Source: Sutcliffiella horikoshii
GTDB lineage: Bacteria; Bacillota; Bacilli; Bacillales; Bacillaceae_I
Length of the DNA: 64,000 bases
Direction: 5' to 3'
NCBI GenBank assembly: GCA_001636495.1
Contig: KV440964.1
Location: 2,496,666-2,560,665 of the forward strand
This document shows positions 42,177 to 50,173 of this stretch, one piece after another. The notes under the pieces are model-generated. The model was not told the DNA's origin. It did no database searches and saw only the letters and a program-made list of their open reading frames with translations. The stretch's first letter is position 1. Each line of letters begins with the position of its first letter. A program made the position numbers and the translations under genes.

Positions 42177-43423
42177 AGAGAAAATTTAAACATGGAAACC
42201 CAATTGATAATAGCATGAACCGAAAGCTTATTCTGACTTTCGCGTAAGAAGAGAAAGCACAGAACTGCTTGTATGAAGCAGAGTATGGCAGATAATACGA
42301 AAATTATGGATACAGAAAAATCCATGAAATAGCCAAATACCATAGGGCCCAAAGCGATTCCGACAAATCTTACCGAACCGTAAAGAGCCGTTACAAACCC
42401 TCTCGCTTGCATTTCAACAGCATTGGTGACGATGGCATTCATGCAAGGGAGAACGATACCGATGGATGTACTAACCAGAGATATCAATAAAATTGTCCAC
42501 CAAAGGTTTTCAAGAAGCAGTAATCCGAACAGAAAGGTAGCAAGTAAAAGGAAATTCATTACTATTATCCTGTTTATCAAGTGAATGAACCTGCCAATTG
42601 CATTTCCAGTGAGGAAAGAAGCAATAGTCAGAAACAAGAGAGGGAAAGAGAGCATGACGCCGTTTAGAAACCCATGCGTCTCAAACCTGTTTTCCAAAAC
42701 ATCGGAGGCATAGAATAAGAGTCCAAAAAGCAGAAAAAGACAAAGTGCACCTGCACTATAGCTTGTAAATAAATAAAATTTATTTTCTTTTAGCACCCCT
42801 GATAGATGACGAAAATAGCGTTTAAATGCGACCTTTTCAGAAGGAGGCTTCCCTTTTTCCACAAATTTATAAAACATACTAAACAAAATGCCACATGCGA
42901 TTGGAAAAGCGAAGAATACATAATACCACATAATCAATGCAAGGAATGCCCCAATCAATGGCGAGATTACTTTTCCAAGGCTGTTGGATGTCTCCATTAG
43001 GCTTAGAACCTTCAACTGTTTCTTTCCTGTAAATAAATCAGCCACGATTGCCATTGCGATAGGAGCAGTTCCAGCGGAGCCAATCCCTTGAAGAACCCTC
43101 CCAAAAATAATTCCTTCAAATGAAAAAGGCGAATCTACTATTGAAGCTATGCCTGAGACAAAGCCTCCAACTCCATATAGCATAAGGGAGGCTAGAATAA
43201 CGTCCTTCCGGGAAAACCTATCGGAGATATATCCGAGGAAAGGGATGGTAATAGCCCCCGCAAGAGAGAATATGGATAGAATGAGACTTGCTTGGACCTG
43301 TGTCAAATGAAGATCATGGCGTATTTCAGGCAGCACCGGAATAAGCATGGAGTTTCCAAGTACAAGAATAAATGAAGTAGACGTAATAGATAATATCCTG
43401 ATTGACTCAGAGTCTCTTTGCAT
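42152..43423 (-). CDS. MFS transporter, drug:H+ antiporter-like
   Basis: 423 residues, about twelve helices. Motif A is LGYISDRFSRKDVILAS in the loop after helix 2, and the motif C-like region is GRVLQGIGSAGTAPIAMAIV; this places it in the Bmr/TetA-like exporters. ATG 43423 lies seven bases after AAAGGGG; the longer frame from 43474 has no ribosome binding site. It is divergent from ypmQ and convergent with the VWA operon. The substrate is not predictable. Confidence 0.87.
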   Translation of the reverse strand: MQRDSESIRILSITSTSFILVLGNSMLIPVLPEIRHDLHLTQVQASLILSIFSLAGAITIPFLGYISDRFSRKDVILASLMLYGVGGFVSGIASIVDSPFSFEGIIFGRVLQGIGSAGTAPIAMAIVADLFTGKKQLKVLSLMETSNSLGKVISPLIGAFLALIMWYYVFFAFPIACGILFSMFYKFVEKGKPPSEKVAFKRYFRHLSGVLKENKFYLFTSYSAGALCLFLLFGLLFYASDVLENRFETHGFLNGVMLSFPLLFLTIASFLTGNAIGRFIHLINRIIVMNFLLLATFLFGLLLLENLWWTILLISLVSTSIGIVLPCMNAIVTNAVEMQARGFVTALYGSVRFVGIALGPMVFGYFMDFSVSIIFVLSAILCFIQAVLCFLFLRESQNKLSVHAIINWVSMFKFSLQKRKQRG

Positions 43424-43555
43424 TCCGTGCCCCTTTCTGGAAGTGAAATGTGTTATTTTTATGACTTTCCTCAAGAGCTACTTTTAACTTCCTATTAGAA
43501 GTGATACGATTTGATTGGAAAAAGATTAATCAATCTACGAAATAAGGTGAAACTC

Positions 43556-44131
43556 TTGCTAAAAAACTGTAAAATATTTCTGATAGGTCTAAGCGCTGTC
43601 ATACTTGCAGCTTGCAGTGAAATACCTGATAAAACTAATTGGGAACTGGCAGATTTTCAGTACATAAATCAAGAAAATGAACAGGTTGGGTTGGAGGACT
43701 TGAAGGGTGAAATTACCGTGGCCAATATGATCTTCACCAATTGCACAACCGTCTGTTCCCCAATGACTGCTAACATGGCTAGACTCCAAAAAATGGCGGC
43801 AGAAGAAAATCTTGATGTTCAATTCCTTTCCTTTTCAGTCGACCCTGAAGTGGACACTCCGGGAGTTCTCAAGGAGTTTGGAGAGAACTTTCAGGCTGAT
43901 TTTTCAACATGGGACTTCCTTACAGGCTATTCCCAAAAGGAAATAGAAGAGTTTGGTCCCGCTAACTTCAAAACAATTGTTGCTAAACCTAAAAACGGTG
44001 GAGAAGTTGTACATGGAACAAGCTTCTACTTAATCGATCAAGAAGGAATTATCATAAAAAGCTATAACGGTCTGGATGTACCTTATGAAGAGATACTTGA
44101 ACATATTGAGATTCTCGAGAATCAACAATAG
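43556..44131 (+). CDS. ypmQ: SCO1/SenC family lipoprotein YpmQ
   Basis: 191 residues. The N-terminal signal ends in the lipobox LAAC, so it is a lipoprotein on the outer membrane face. The thioredoxin-fold copper motif is CTTVC (Cys-x3-Cys) with a later conserved His in VVHGTSFYLID. SCO proteins help load copper into the CuA centre of cytochrome oxidase. TTG 43556 with AAGGTG six bases before is preferred; a GTG at 43547 overlaps the site. With ypmR and ypmS nearby it reproduces the B. subtilis ypmQRS order. Confidence 0.9.
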   Translation: MLKNCKIFLIGLSAVILAACSEIPDKTNWELADFQYINQENEQVGLEDLKGEITVANMIFTNCTTVCSPMTANMARLQKMAAEENLDVQFLSFSVDPEVDTPGVLKEFGENFQADFSTWDFLTGYSQKEIEEFGPANFKTIVAKPKNGGEVVHGTSFYLIDQEGIIIKSYNGLDVPYEEILEHIEILENQQ

Positions 44132-44172
44132 AACCGGATCACTCTTGGTTTTTCAGGAGTGATCCGGTTGTT
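44132..44172. terminator. Bidirectional terminator at the ypmQ / small-ORF junction
   Basis: AACCGGATCACTC and GAGTGATCCGGTT form a perfect 13-bp stem around a TTGGTTTTTCAG loop. It overlaps the last codons of the convergent 50-aa gene at 44153. Confidence 0.85.
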
Positions 44173-44305
44173 TCATTTCCTCGTCAGAATCGCGGCTGGC
44201 ATTGAGGCCATCTGTAACAATAACATGGAGTTCCTTGGAAAATAGTTCTTTGGAAATCTCCTCATTGCAGGCAAGAATTTCTTTTTCATTTTTCTTTTTC
44301 TCCAT
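44153..44305 (-). CDS. Small charged protein, 50 aa
   Basis: ATG 44305 behind AAAAGGAGAAG opens a 50-codon frame, beginning MEKKKNEKEILACNEEISKE and ending MKQPDHS. It is acidic/lysine-rich with one cysteine and a short LHVIV strand. No family recognised. The stop lies inside the shared terminator stem. Good Shine-Dalgarno and codon use argue for a real gene, but it could be missed or absent in relatives. Confidence 0.55.
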   Translation of the reverse strand: MEKKKNEKEILACNEEISKELFSKELHVIVTDGLNASRDSDEEMKQPDHS

Positions 44306-44447
44306 AATTCTTCTCCTTTTTACATATTCCAATATTAGTAAGTAACCTTAAGGTTTTGAAAAATATACTGGAGTATGTTATAAAAAATATACTGTCTTCA
44401 TTCTAAAGTACTACAATTCCATCCTTAACAAATAAGGAGAATGTATA

Positions 44448-45353
44448 ATGATTAAATTCTGTAAAATTGCTCTATTGGGCTTCCTGATAATTAGTATGGT
44501 TAGTTGTTCTTCAGAAAATTCATCCAGTTACGTGTTGGAAAAAGCGAAAGAACGCAGAGAAAGCCAAAGTGAAAAACAGCTTTTTAGAGATTTTTTCAAA
44601 AAAGAAGAAACGGAGGAAAACAAGAATAAAATAGTTAGCATTGAAGAAAAGGAAGAGGTTACAGAGGACTTCTTCGACCGTTCCTTCAAGTTGGTGTTTT
44701 TCGGTGACTCCCTTACTCAGGGGGTGGGTGACAAGTCAGAACAAGGAGGATTCACCGCAAAGGTGCAAGAATTTTATGAGAGTAAACCTTATTTAGATAA
44801 TGCTAGTGTCACTAATCTTGGAGTAAGAGGCAATCGTACCAATCACCTTTTAAAAAGATTGGAGGATCCTGAAGTGCAGGAGGCTTTGGCAGACGCTGAT
44901 GTAATCTTTATAACTGTTGGTGGGAATGATTTGATGAAGGTCATCAGGGAAAACTTTTTAGACTTGAATTTTTCTCTCTTTGATAAAGAACAGAAGCTAT
45001 ATGCAGAAAGGCTCGACAGTGTACTAGGTGAGATAAGAAAGCATAATGACAGCAGCAGGATATACCTTGTGGGTCTGTTCAATCCCTTTTATCAATTTTT
45101 TCAAGAGATAGATGAAATGAACGAGGTAGTTACAAATTGGAATGCAACCACTGTTTCCGTTTTGGATGAATACCCAAATACCGCATACGTTCCGATTCAG
45201 GACATTTTCATAGATCCAAACGAAAATCTTCTGGACGATGACCAGTTTCATCCTAATGAAAAAGGGTATCAGTTAATAGGAAATAATATTATTGAAGAAA
45301 TAAAACGATTCAATGAAGAAAGTACGGCGGATGAAATGTTAGAAGAAGATTAG
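44448..45353 (+). CDS. ypmR: GDSL/SGNH-type lipase-like lipoprotein YpmR
   Basis: 301 residues. The signal peptide ends in lipobox MVSC. SGNH blocks: FFGDSLTQGVG (nucleophile Ser, about residue 86), LGVRGNRTNHL (Gly), VGGNDLM (Asn) and DDDQFHPNEKGYQLI (Asp, His). Such enzymes hydrolyse esters or thioesters, for instance acyl groups on cell-wall material. AAGGAG precedes the ATG. ypmS starts 12 bases after its stop, so the two are an operon. Confidence 0.9.
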   Translation: MIKFCKIALLGFLIISMVSCSSENSSSYVLEKAKERRESQSEKQLFRDFFKKEETEENKNKIVSIEEKEEVTEDFFDRSFKLVFFGDSLTQGVGDKSEQGGFTAKVQEFYESKPYLDNASVTNLGVRGNRTNHLLKRLEDPEVQEALADADVIFITVGGNDLMKVIRENFLDLNFSLFDKEQKLYAERLDSVLGEIRKHNDSSRIYLVGLFNPFYQFFQEIDEMNEVVTNWNATTVSVLDEYPNTAYVPIQDIFIDPNENLLDDDQFHPNEKGYQLIGNNIIEEIKRFNEESTADEMLEED

Positions 45354-45365
45354 TGGAGAGGATTA

Positions 45366-45953
45366 ATGGTGAAAAAAGTAATCAATTGGAAAACAGCTTT
45401 TCTCGGTTTGCTCATAATAAATATTCTGATTGCTGGAGTAGCCATCTTTATGGTCTTCCTGCCAAAGCACACGAACTTCAAGCTGAACGGCAATGGCGAC
45501 GATAGAAAAAGGGTGGCATTCAATATACAATCAGACAAAGAGGACTTGAACGAACTTATTCGTTACTATCTTGAAAAAGAAACCAAAAGACCTTTGAACT
45601 ATGAAGTGGCACTGACAGACCGAGTGGAATTACGTGGAGAAATGAAGGTTTTTGAAAGGGATATTCCTTTGACAATGACCTTCATACCGGAGGTCCAGGA
45701 AAATGGAGATGTCGCTTTAAGGCAGGATTCCATGTCCATCGGAAGATTACAAGTACCGGTTTCTATGGTGCTTAAGTATGTTGCAGATAACTATTCTTTA
45801 CCACGTTGGGTTAAAATCATTCCTAATGAACAGAGCATTTACGTAGCTCTGCAGGAATTGGAGCTTCAAAGTGATACGAAAGTAGAATTCACTAAATTCG
45901 ATGTAGAAAATAATGATATAAGATTCAGATTGTTGGTTCCTGTAGAGGATTAA
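45366..45953 (+). CDS. ypmS: YpmS family membrane-anchored protein (DUF2140)
   Basis: 195 residues with one N-terminal helix (AFLGLLIINILIAGVAIFMVF) and an outside domain containing FNIQSDKEDLNELIRYYLEK, DRVELRGEMKVFERDIPLTM and SMSIGRLQVPVSMVLKYV. Family function unknown; it resembles lipid-interacting beta folds. GAGAGG precedes ATG 45366. Directly behind ypmR as in B. subtilis, followed by a terminator. Confidence 0.87.
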   Translation: MVKKVINWKTAFLGLLIINILIAGVAIFMVFLPKHTNFKLNGNGDDRKRVAFNIQSDKEDLNELIRYYLEKETKRPLNYEVALTDRVELRGEMKVFERDIPLTMTFIPEVQENGDVALRQDSMSIGRLQVPVSMVLKYVADNYSLPRWVKIIPNEQSIYVALQELELQSDTKVEFTKFDVENNDIRFRLLVPVED

Positions 45954-45957
45954 TCAG

Positions 45958-46009
45958 GGAGGCTGTTCTGTGGTCAAAGTTGATCATGAGAACAGCCTTC
46001 TTTTTGTTT
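45958..46009 (+). terminator. Intrinsic terminator after ypmRS
   Basis: GAGGCTGTTCT and AGAACAGCCTTC form a long imperfect stem, followed by TTTTTG. Confidence 0.85.
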
Positions 46010-46136
46010 ATCAACATGAGTACTTTAAGTGGAAATATATATTCCACCCAAATTTTTTTGGAACTGGGCATTTGCCTTTACCAATAGCCTCTGTGTGAAT
46101 ACATTATGTATTAGGAAAGAGGGGGAGGTGTAGAGC

Positions 46137-46229
46137 ATGGGTGGTTCTGGTTATGGGTCAGGATTCGCGTTAATAGTTGTTCTGTTTATTTTATTGGTGA
46201 TTGTTGGTGCAGGGGTACTACACTACTAA
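46137..46229 (+). CDS. YjcZ-family sporulation miniprotein, 30 aa
   Basis: Starts [20 protein letters not shown] and ends VIVGAGVLHY: a Gly/Tyr head then one hydrophobic helix with the [16 protein letters not shown] core typical of YjcZ proteins in Bacillus spores. GGGGGAGGTG precedes the ATG. Such proteins are made during sporulation; function unknown. Forty-three bases upstream of a second family member. Confidence 0.85.
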   Translation: MGGSGYGSGFALIVVLFILLVIVGAGVLHY

Positions 46230-46272
46230 TCACTAATGTGAAATATATACCCTTGTAGAGGAGGTGACAGCT

Positions 46273-46401
46273 ATGAGTTGGTGTGGTTGCGGTTACGGTC
46301 AAGTAGCAGGTGCAGGATACGGCGGTGGTTACGGAAGCTCTTTCGTGTTAATCGTAGTATTGTTTATTCTTTTAATCATCGTTGGTGCTGCTTGGTGCTA
46401 A
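46273..46401 (+). CDS. YjcZ-family sporulation miniprotein, 42 aa
   Basis: Begins [20 protein letters not shown] and ends with [20 protein letters not shown] plus a terminal Cys. Same Gly/Tyr/Cys-rich head and hydrophobic core as its neighbour at 46137 and the paralogue at 59517. GAGGTGAC precedes the ATG. Likely co-transcribed with the upstream member, ending at the terminator 10 bases on. Confidence 0.88.
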   Translation: MSWCGCGYGQVAGAGYGGGYGSSFVLIVVLFILLIIVGAAWC

Positions 46402-46410
46402 ATAAATAAA

Positions 46411-46446
46411 ACAAGATGCTCAATCATTTATTGATTGAGCATTTTT
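46411..46446. terminator. Bidirectional terminator between yjcZ and the DUF4397 gene
   Basis: ATGCTCAATCA and TGATTGAGCAT pair perfectly around TTTAT, then TTTTGC on the plus strand. Confidence 0.85.
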
Positions 46447-46449
46447 GCA

Positions 46450-47199
46450 TTAAGGTACCAAAAATATCGTTTCCAGTTCAGGTTTATCATTGATATTACC
46501 TACTGCAACGATTGTATAAGCCAGGTCAGGTTTTAAGCTGACACGGCTAAGCGGCAGGATGACATCTTTCGTGCCGGAAAGTCTTACTTCCAGGTCAACG
46601 GTCATGGGAGTAAGGCCAAGATATTCCGAAAGCTCTGTGAACTTAATGTTAGAAAAAACCACATCGCCTTTTTTTACTGCAATGTCTACAGCAGGAGCTT
46701 CTGCAGACAGGTGCCAGAATCGCAACTTTGCCTCACTTTGCGGAACGGAAGGATCATCTTCTATCAAGATCAATTGAAGGTCATCCCCGGTGCCTGCTAT
46801 TGCTAAAGTGTAACTGTTGTCTGGGGTAATCTGGATCATTCCTGAAAGGATTGGAGAACCGGTTGATCCTGTTTTTAAAATGGAAATTTGAATGTCCATC
46901 TTATCTGTTTCTATATACACACTGCTGTTTTTATAACGAAGGTCTCTCCATATAGTTTCCTCATTCATAAATATGTCCAAGGGAGCTGTACCTGGTGAAG
47001 CATGTACCACCCTTATTTTAGAGAGGGAAACTGGGTTTGTTTCTTCATCCTCCCTGTAGTGTTGCCTCTGTAGCCATTTATGGAAGTGAAAGTAGTGCAT
47101 TTTATAAAAGTGGATATGTTTTTCCGGGTCCACATATTTAAAGTAGTCAGCAAGCAACTGGTATTGAACTGCATGATAATAATGCTCATCAATAGACAT
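46450..47199 (-). CDS. DUF4397 domain protein
   Basis: 249 residues in two Ig-like repeats: the first with IRVVHASPGTAPLDIFMN (about 62-79), the second with LRFWHLSAEAPAVDIAVK (about 160-177); each repeat has the DUF4397 pattern of RxxHxSxxAPxVD. No signal peptide with this start. DUF4397 proteins are usually on the surface; an N-terminal part with HYYHAVQYQLLADYFKY and HFYKMHYFHFHKW is unusual and His/Tyr-rich. The start is uncertain: ATG 47199 follows GGAGGTGTGAGG, while GTG 47274 lacks a site. Confidence 0.8.
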   Translation of the reverse strand: MSIDEHYYHAVQYQLLADYFKYVDPEKHIHFYKMHYFHFHKWLQRQHYREDEETNPVSLSKIRVVHASPGTAPLDIFMNEETIWRDLRYKNSSVYIETDKMDIQISILKTGSTGSPILSGMIQITPDNSYTLAIAGTGDDLQLILIEDDPSVPQSEAKLRFWHLSAEAPAVDIAVKKGDVVFSNIKFTELSEYLGLTPMTVDLEVRLSGTKDVILPLSRVSLKPDLAYTIVAVGNINDKPELETIFLVP

Positions 47200-47384
47200 G
47201 GATGTCCTCACACCTCCAATAACTCCTGTTGCTACATGGATATGCAATGGAAAACCGTTTATTAACCTTTCCACTTAAATAACTGTTACATTGTAAAAAA
47301 TCCATTAGTATAACCTTTCATCTTGTTTAGGATCGAGGAGTCAGTGGTAAGTTAAGGGAAGAGTACAAATAAGGGGTGAATGGA

Positions 47385-48188
47385 ATGGAAGAGTTTGAAA
47401 GTGTCATAAAGAGTGATGTGTCCTTGTTTTATGAGGATAAAGGGGTTGGCCAGACAGTCGTGTTGCTGCATGGATTTTGTGGATCCCATGCGTATTGGAA
47501 GTATGTGACGGAAGGATTATCTCCGTATTATAGAGTAATAGCCATCGATTTAAGAGGTCATGGTCAATCAGCAGTCTCGGAAGATTCATTCACTGTTGAT
47601 GATATGGCTGATGATTTGAAACTGTTGTTGGACAAGCTGGAGGTAGAACGCGCTACCATAATCGGACATTCCCTAGGTGGGTACATCGCTCTTTCTTTTG
47701 CGGAAAGATATAATAACTATATTGAAGGGCTTGGAGTGATCCATTCCACTTCCTATCCTGACTCAGAGGAAGGGAAAGACGGAAGGGAAAAAGCGATCGA
47801 AAGTATTCGGAAGAACGGAATCAAAGGTTTTATTGATGAGTTGTCGAAAAAACTATTTTCCCCTCAAAACATGGAAACTTTCAAAGGGGAAGTAGAGTTT
47901 ATAAAAACAATCGGGTATTCTACAAAAATCAATGGAGCCATCGGTGCGCTTGAAGCAATGAAAAAGAGGCAAGATAAAACGGATATGCTCCAAAAGTATG
48001 ACAAACCTCTTTTACTCGTTGCAGGCCAGGAAGACCAGATTATCCCTCCAGAAAAGACCTTTGTAGCAGAAGGGGAGCATGTAACTCAGGTTCTTCTTAA
48101 AAAGTCTGGACATATGGGGATGCTCGAAGAACCTCAAGCAACCATAGATATATTGAACAAGTTTCTCACCGACTTGAAACAACAATAA
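47385..48188 (+). CDS. Alpha/beta hydrolase
   Basis: 267 residues of the alpha/beta-hydrolase fold. LLHGFCGSHAYW is the oxyanion-hole region, IAIDLRGHGQS follows, the nucleophile elbow is GHSLGGYIA (Ser about 95), the acid is in GQEDQIIPP and the His in KSGHMGMLEEP. The reaction and substrate are not predictable. ATG 47385 has AAGGGGTG seven bases before; a GTG at 47376 overlaps the site. Single gene with a downstream terminator. Confidence 0.9.
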   Translation: MEEFESVIKSDVSLFYEDKGVGQTVVLLHGFCGSHAYWKYVTEGLSPYYRVIAIDLRGHGQSAVSEDSFTVDDMADDLKLLLDKLEVERATIIGHSLGGYIALSFAERYNNYIEGLGVIHSTSYPDSEEGKDGREKAIESIRKNGIKGFIDELSKKLFSPQNMETFKGEVEFIKTIGYSTKINGAIGALEAMKKRQDKTDMLQKYDKPLLLVAGQEDQIIPPEKTFVAEGEHVTQVLLKKSGHMGMLEEPQATIDILNKFLTDLKQQ

Positions 48189-48213
48189 AAGACTGCTCAA
48201 CAATACAGAGCCA

Positions 48214-48261
48214 AAAAAAGGATAAAGGCCCTCATAAGAAGGCTTTTATCCTTTTTGCAAT
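48214..48261. terminator. Bidirectional terminator between hydrolase and zinc-ribbon genes
   Basis: AAAAGGATAAAGGCC pairs with GGCTTTTATCCTTTT around a short loop; A-rich before, T-rich after. It reaches into the last codons of the convergent gene. Confidence 0.85.
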
Positions 48262-48494
48262 TCTGCATGTTTGATGAAAGTAATTTCTTCATCCACCTTA
48301 CCACAAGTGGCACATTGAATTTTTTGGGAAGGGCCTTTATAAGGAATATGGAATGGATCCATGTTGCCGGGTGTATATTCTTCCACCACTTCACCTGATT
48401 GCGGGTTCAATTTAACGGATTTTGCCACTTGATCGATAATGTTGAAACGGGAACGGTTTGTTTTGCAATTTGGACATAAATAAGGGGATGCCAT
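48246..48494 (-). CDS. Zinc-ribbon-like protein, 82 aa
   Basis: Two Cys pairs, LCPNCKTNRSRFN near the start and IQCATCGKVDEE near the end, could hold one zinc. The middle is hydrophilic with NPQSGEVVEEYTPGNMDPFH. No membrane segment. Family not named with confidence. GGAGG precedes the ATG. Possibly nucleic-acid or protein binding, as for other small zinc ribbons. Confidence 0.75.
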   Translation of the reverse strand: MASPYLCPNCKTNRSRFNIIDQVAKSVKLNPQSGEVVEEYTPGNMDPFHIPYKGPSQKIQCATCGKVDEEITFIKHAELQKG

Positions 48495-48593
48495 TAATAA
48501 TCCGCCTCCTTTACCGTTAGTTTTTTCTGAAAGGAAAATTTTTATTCAAAAGCAAAAAATACCTACCTGCATAGACAGGTAGGTATTCGCGTT

Positions 48594-50045
48594 TTATGCA
48601 ACTTTGTTATCTGATAGATCTTCCGCATCGAGTTTAAAATCCGTTTTGCGGGCTGCTATTGCTTTTACATAGAAGAGCCCGATGATAATAATTGTGAACA
48701 TTGCTGCCCCTACATAGGATGCTTCAATCGGCAACCGGAAGCCAATTGGGGCATTCAAAATATAGGTGGTTGTGGCCATTGTCATGAAGATAGCAGGAAT
48801 CATCGCGATATAATATTGTTTTCGGGCAATGAAAAGATACATTGCGCCTACCCACAAGGCAATGACGGCCGTGGATTGGTTAGCCCAAGAGAAATATCTC
48901 CAGAGTAACTCAAAATCAATGTTTGTTAATACAAAAGATATAACGAAAAGTGGAATGGCAATCCAGAGACGACTGACAATCTTCTTTTGGGAGATCTTGA
49001 AATAATCTGCGATAATCATACGTGCACTACGGAACGCTGTATCCCCAGATGTAATAGGTAGAATGATGACACCGATAACAGCCATGGTTCCTCCAATAGC
49101 CCCTAACATCGTAACAGATACTTCACTTACAACTGCACCTGGTCCGCCGTTTGCTAAGATCTCACTCAGCCCTGCAGATCCGTTGAACAGGCTCATACCT
49201 GCTGCAGCCCAGATCATTGCAATGATACCTTCTGCAATCATCATCCCGTAAAAGATGCGACGGCCTTGCTTCTCATTTTGTGTCGTTCTGGAAATGATAG
49301 GCGTTTGTGTTGCATGGAAACCTGAAAGTGCTCCACAGGAAATCGTCAAGAACAATAACGGGAAGATAGGCACGTTATCAGGATGCATGTTCGTGAAACT
49401 CAATTCAGGAATAGGAGCTCCCGTTATAATCAATGATGCACCGACACCTAATGCACTGATTAACAATAATGCACCGAAGATTGGATACAAGCGGCCAATA
49501 ATTTTGTCAATAGGCAGCATGGTGGCGAAGATATAGTAGATGAAAATAACTAGAATGATAGCACCAAGAGCAATGCTCCCATCAGCCAATGTATGAATCA
49601 AACCTGCTGGAGCAGTTACGAAAACGGTTCCAACTAAAAGTAAAAGTAAAATGGCAAAAGCGTTAACCATGTGTTTCATGAATTTACCGAGGAATTTACC
49701 GGCTAGTTCAGGTAAATGCGCTCCGCGGTTACGAATGGATATCATTCCAGTCAGGTAATCATGCACAGCTCCTGCGAAAATACATCCTAACACTATCCAT
49801 AAAAAGGCAACCGGTCCGTAAAGTGCACCTAGTATAGGTCCAAATATCGGTCCGACCCCTGCAATGTTCAATAGTTGAATCAAGGAATTTTTATTTTTTC
49901 CTAAAGGTAGATAATCGACGCCATCCTGATTGGAATAGGCGGGCGTTTTTCTTGAATCTTTAATACCGAAAACTCTTTCCACAAATTTTCCGTAGATGAA
50001 ATAACCTAATATAAGCAAGATGATACCTGCAATAAATGTATACAT
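48594..50045 (-). CDS. cstA: CstA family transporter (pyruvate or peptide uptake)
   Basis: 483 residues and about thirteen helices, the short form of carbon starvation protein A. Conserved signatures include FIYGKFVERVFGI, GPIFGPILGALYGPVAFLWI, GAVHDYLTGMISIRNRG and CGALSGFHATQTPIISRTTQ. In E. coli the relatives YjiY/BtsT and CstA import pyruvate, and BtsT is switched on by a LytS/LytTR-type system. Here such a pair lies directly upstream, so induction by extracellular pyruvate is a fair inference. Good ribosome binding site AGAGGGG before ATG 50045. Confidence 0.92.
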   Translation of the reverse strand: MYTFIAGIILLILGYFIYGKFVERVFGIKDSRKTPAYSNQDGVDYLPLGKNKNSLIQLLNIAGVGPIFGPILGALYGPVAFLWIVLGCIFAGAVHDYLTGMISIRNRGAHLPELAGKFLGKFMKHMVNAFAILLLLLVGTVFVTAPAGLIHTLADGSIALGAIILVIFIYYIFATMLPIDKIIGRLYPIFGALLLISALGVGASLIITGAPIPELSFTNMHPDNVPIFPLLFLTISCGALSGFHATQTPIISRTTQNEKQGRRIFYGMMIAEGIIAMIWAAAGMSLFNGSAGLSEILANGGPGAVVSEVSVTMLGAIGGTMAVIGVIILPITSGDTAFRSARMIIADYFKISQKKIVSRLWIAIPLFVISFVLTNIDFELLWRYFSWANQSTAVIALWVGAMYLFIARKQYYIAMIPAIFMTMATTTYILNAPIGFRLPIEASYVGAAMFTIIIIGLFYVKAIAARKTDFKLDAEDLSDNKVA

Positions 50046-50081
50046 GAATGATGACCCCTCTCTGTTTTTTGGAGTACCATC

Positions 50082-50087
50082 ATTATA
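50082..50087 (-). promoter_or_regulatory. Candidate -10 element of cstA with weak -35
   Basis: A perfect TATAAT on the minus strand lies 37 bases before the cstA start. No good TTGACA lies 16-18 bases upstream, as expected of a promoter needing an activator such as the neighbouring LytTR regulator. No clear LytTR direct repeat was recognised. Confidence 0.45.
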
Positions 50088-50141
50088 GGGTGAAAAGGCT
50101 TACATTTGGGGCTGCTTTGTTTAAGATGTATGTAAAATGAA

Positions 50142-50173
50142 ATAACATGTCAGTTTTCGACACTGACATGTTA
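50142..50173 (-). terminator. Hairpin between the LytTR regulator gene and cstA
   Basis: ATAACATGTCAGT and ACTGACATGTTAT are perfect inverted repeats around GTCGAAA, followed by moderately T-rich sequence on the minus strand. A terminator is likely; it is also palindromic enough to be an operator. Confidence 0.6.

Noticed and set aside
46105-46128. Sigma-K promoter (CATTATGTA) for the yjcZ pair
   Set aside because: One mismatch in the -10 and no AC at the proper -35 spacing; too weak to assert.
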